A stretch of 64,000 nucleotides of DNA from Halovenus salina. Its GTDB lineage: Archaea > Halobacteriota > Halobacteria > Halobacteriales > Haloarculaceae. The stretch lies in contig NZ_CP112975.1 in the NCBI RefSeq assembly GCF_026410925.1, forward strand, positions 53,009 through 117,008, given 5' to 3'. A program made the translations under genes and the position numbers. The notes beneath the pieces are model-generated. The model worked only from the letters and a program-made list of their open reading frames with translations. It was not told the origin of the DNA and made no database searches. Numbering within the stretch: position 1 is the stretch's first letter; every line of letters starts with the position of its first letter. Shown piece after piece: positions 63,691 to 64,000 of the stretch.

Positions 63691-64000
63691 TCACTGGACA
63701 GGAAGCCTCGATAGTACTCTTCCATCCGATCCTGCGAGTAGAACTTCACGATCTGGTCGCGGATCCCCGTTAACGCAACAGTGGTCGAAGAGGGCGAACG
63801 TCCCGATCTGGCGGGATTTTTGCTGCACTTCGTCCACGCGATCGCGGCGACGCGTTACATAGTGGTCGAGCGCCTGTTCGAGGTATGTCGAATCGGTTCG
63901 CGTCAGTTCACCCGCGAGGACAGCGGCAGACTCCATCGCCATCGACGCGCCGACCCCTGCGGTGGGCAGCGGAGCGTGTGCGGCGTCACCGATAAGGACC
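63691..64000 (-). CDS. FAD-dependent monooxygenase, C-terminal end (partial)
   Basis: The frame is open to the right edge. Reading from there: VLIGDAAHAPLPTAGVGASM is the second FAD-binding motif (G-D-A-A-H-x-x-x-P) of the PHBH-type monooxygenases. It is followed by AMESAAVLAGELT and the usual C-terminal helix YVTRRRDRVDEVQQKSRQIG. The N-terminus is outside the window. Such enzymes hydroxylate aromatic or polyketide-like substrates. It is the third redox-type gene in this 4-kb stretch. Confidence 0.85.
   Translation of the reverse strand, partial: VLIGDAAHAPLPTAGVGASMAMESAAVLAGELTRTDSTYLEQALDHYVTRRRDRVDEVQQKSRQIGTFALFDHCCVNGDPRPDREVLLAGSDGRVLSRLPVQ

Noticed and set aside
1..64000. tRNA or rRNA genes
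   Set aside because: No cloverleaf-like or rRNA-like segment was recognised on reading; a dedicated RNA scan would be needed to exclude them fully.

Overview
The window reads as an accessory replicon or large integrated-element region of a halophilic archaeon (class Halobacteria). The proteins are strongly acidic, there are ISH-type insertion sequences (ISH3-like, ISH8-like, IS5-like, IS6-like, IS1634-like), a haloarchaeal-type CRISPR repeat, TRAM, Bat-like HTH and soluble Htr transducer proteins, and lipobox/twin-arginine signals of haloarchaeal style. No rRNA or tRNA gene was recognised. Many genes are broken by frameshifts, truncations or insertions. All comparisons to families are from memory of their motifs; no search was run.

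Layout. 1-4.05 kb: the C-terminus of a RecB-type nuclease, a PriS-like and a PriL-like primase pair, and a nested iteron array (ten 29-bp iterons in five ~165-bp units) that looks like a replication origin. 4.05-8 kb: mostly non-coding DNA with strong inverted repeats and a long pyrimidine-rich tract, an acidic repeat protein and a TRAM protein. 8.6-14 kb: a tyrosine recombinase and several toxin-antitoxin-like genes (PIN plus winged helix, Doc, AbrB plus PIN, a ribbon-helix-helix protein). 14-21.3 kb: a soluble Cys-rich PAS transducer, a multi-PAS histidine kinase, an IS5-type element, a DEDD exonuclease and two copies of a 245-bp MITE.

21.8-28.3 kb is a visibly GC-richer, chromosome-like block: a threonyl-tRNA synthetase without its N-terminus, a SCO1/TlpA/CcdA operon, a four-gene overlapping operon of membrane proteins plus HTH, and a DsbA-like protein. 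It ends at an IS6-type element carrying a third MITE copy, followed by an orphan CRISPR array that is closed on its other side by an ISH3-type element with a 5-bp target duplication.

31.4-41.4 kb: an unassigned three-gene operon, a partition locus (ParA plus a small acidic partner) bracketed by 12-bp tandem repeats, an Mrr nuclease beside a methylase remnant, small zinc-finger proteins, an HNH protein, a frameshifted IS, and a recombinase followed by an N-terminally truncated relative. 41.4-57.8 kb: pilin-like and nuclease proteins that both carry lamin-tail domains, a PQQ-propeller lipoprotein, several decayed IS elements, a 780-residue HTH protein and a sensor-domain membrane protein. 57.9-64 kb: a truncated transposase, a frameshifted carotenoid-desaturase-type oxidoreductase, a Bat-like regulator, an ATC-hydrolase-like protein and the end of an FAD monooxygenase.

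The most noteworthy system is the primase pair plus nested iterons, whose CGTATA core also occurs in the 12-bp repeats around parA. Together these look like the replication and segregation modules of one archaeal plasmid.
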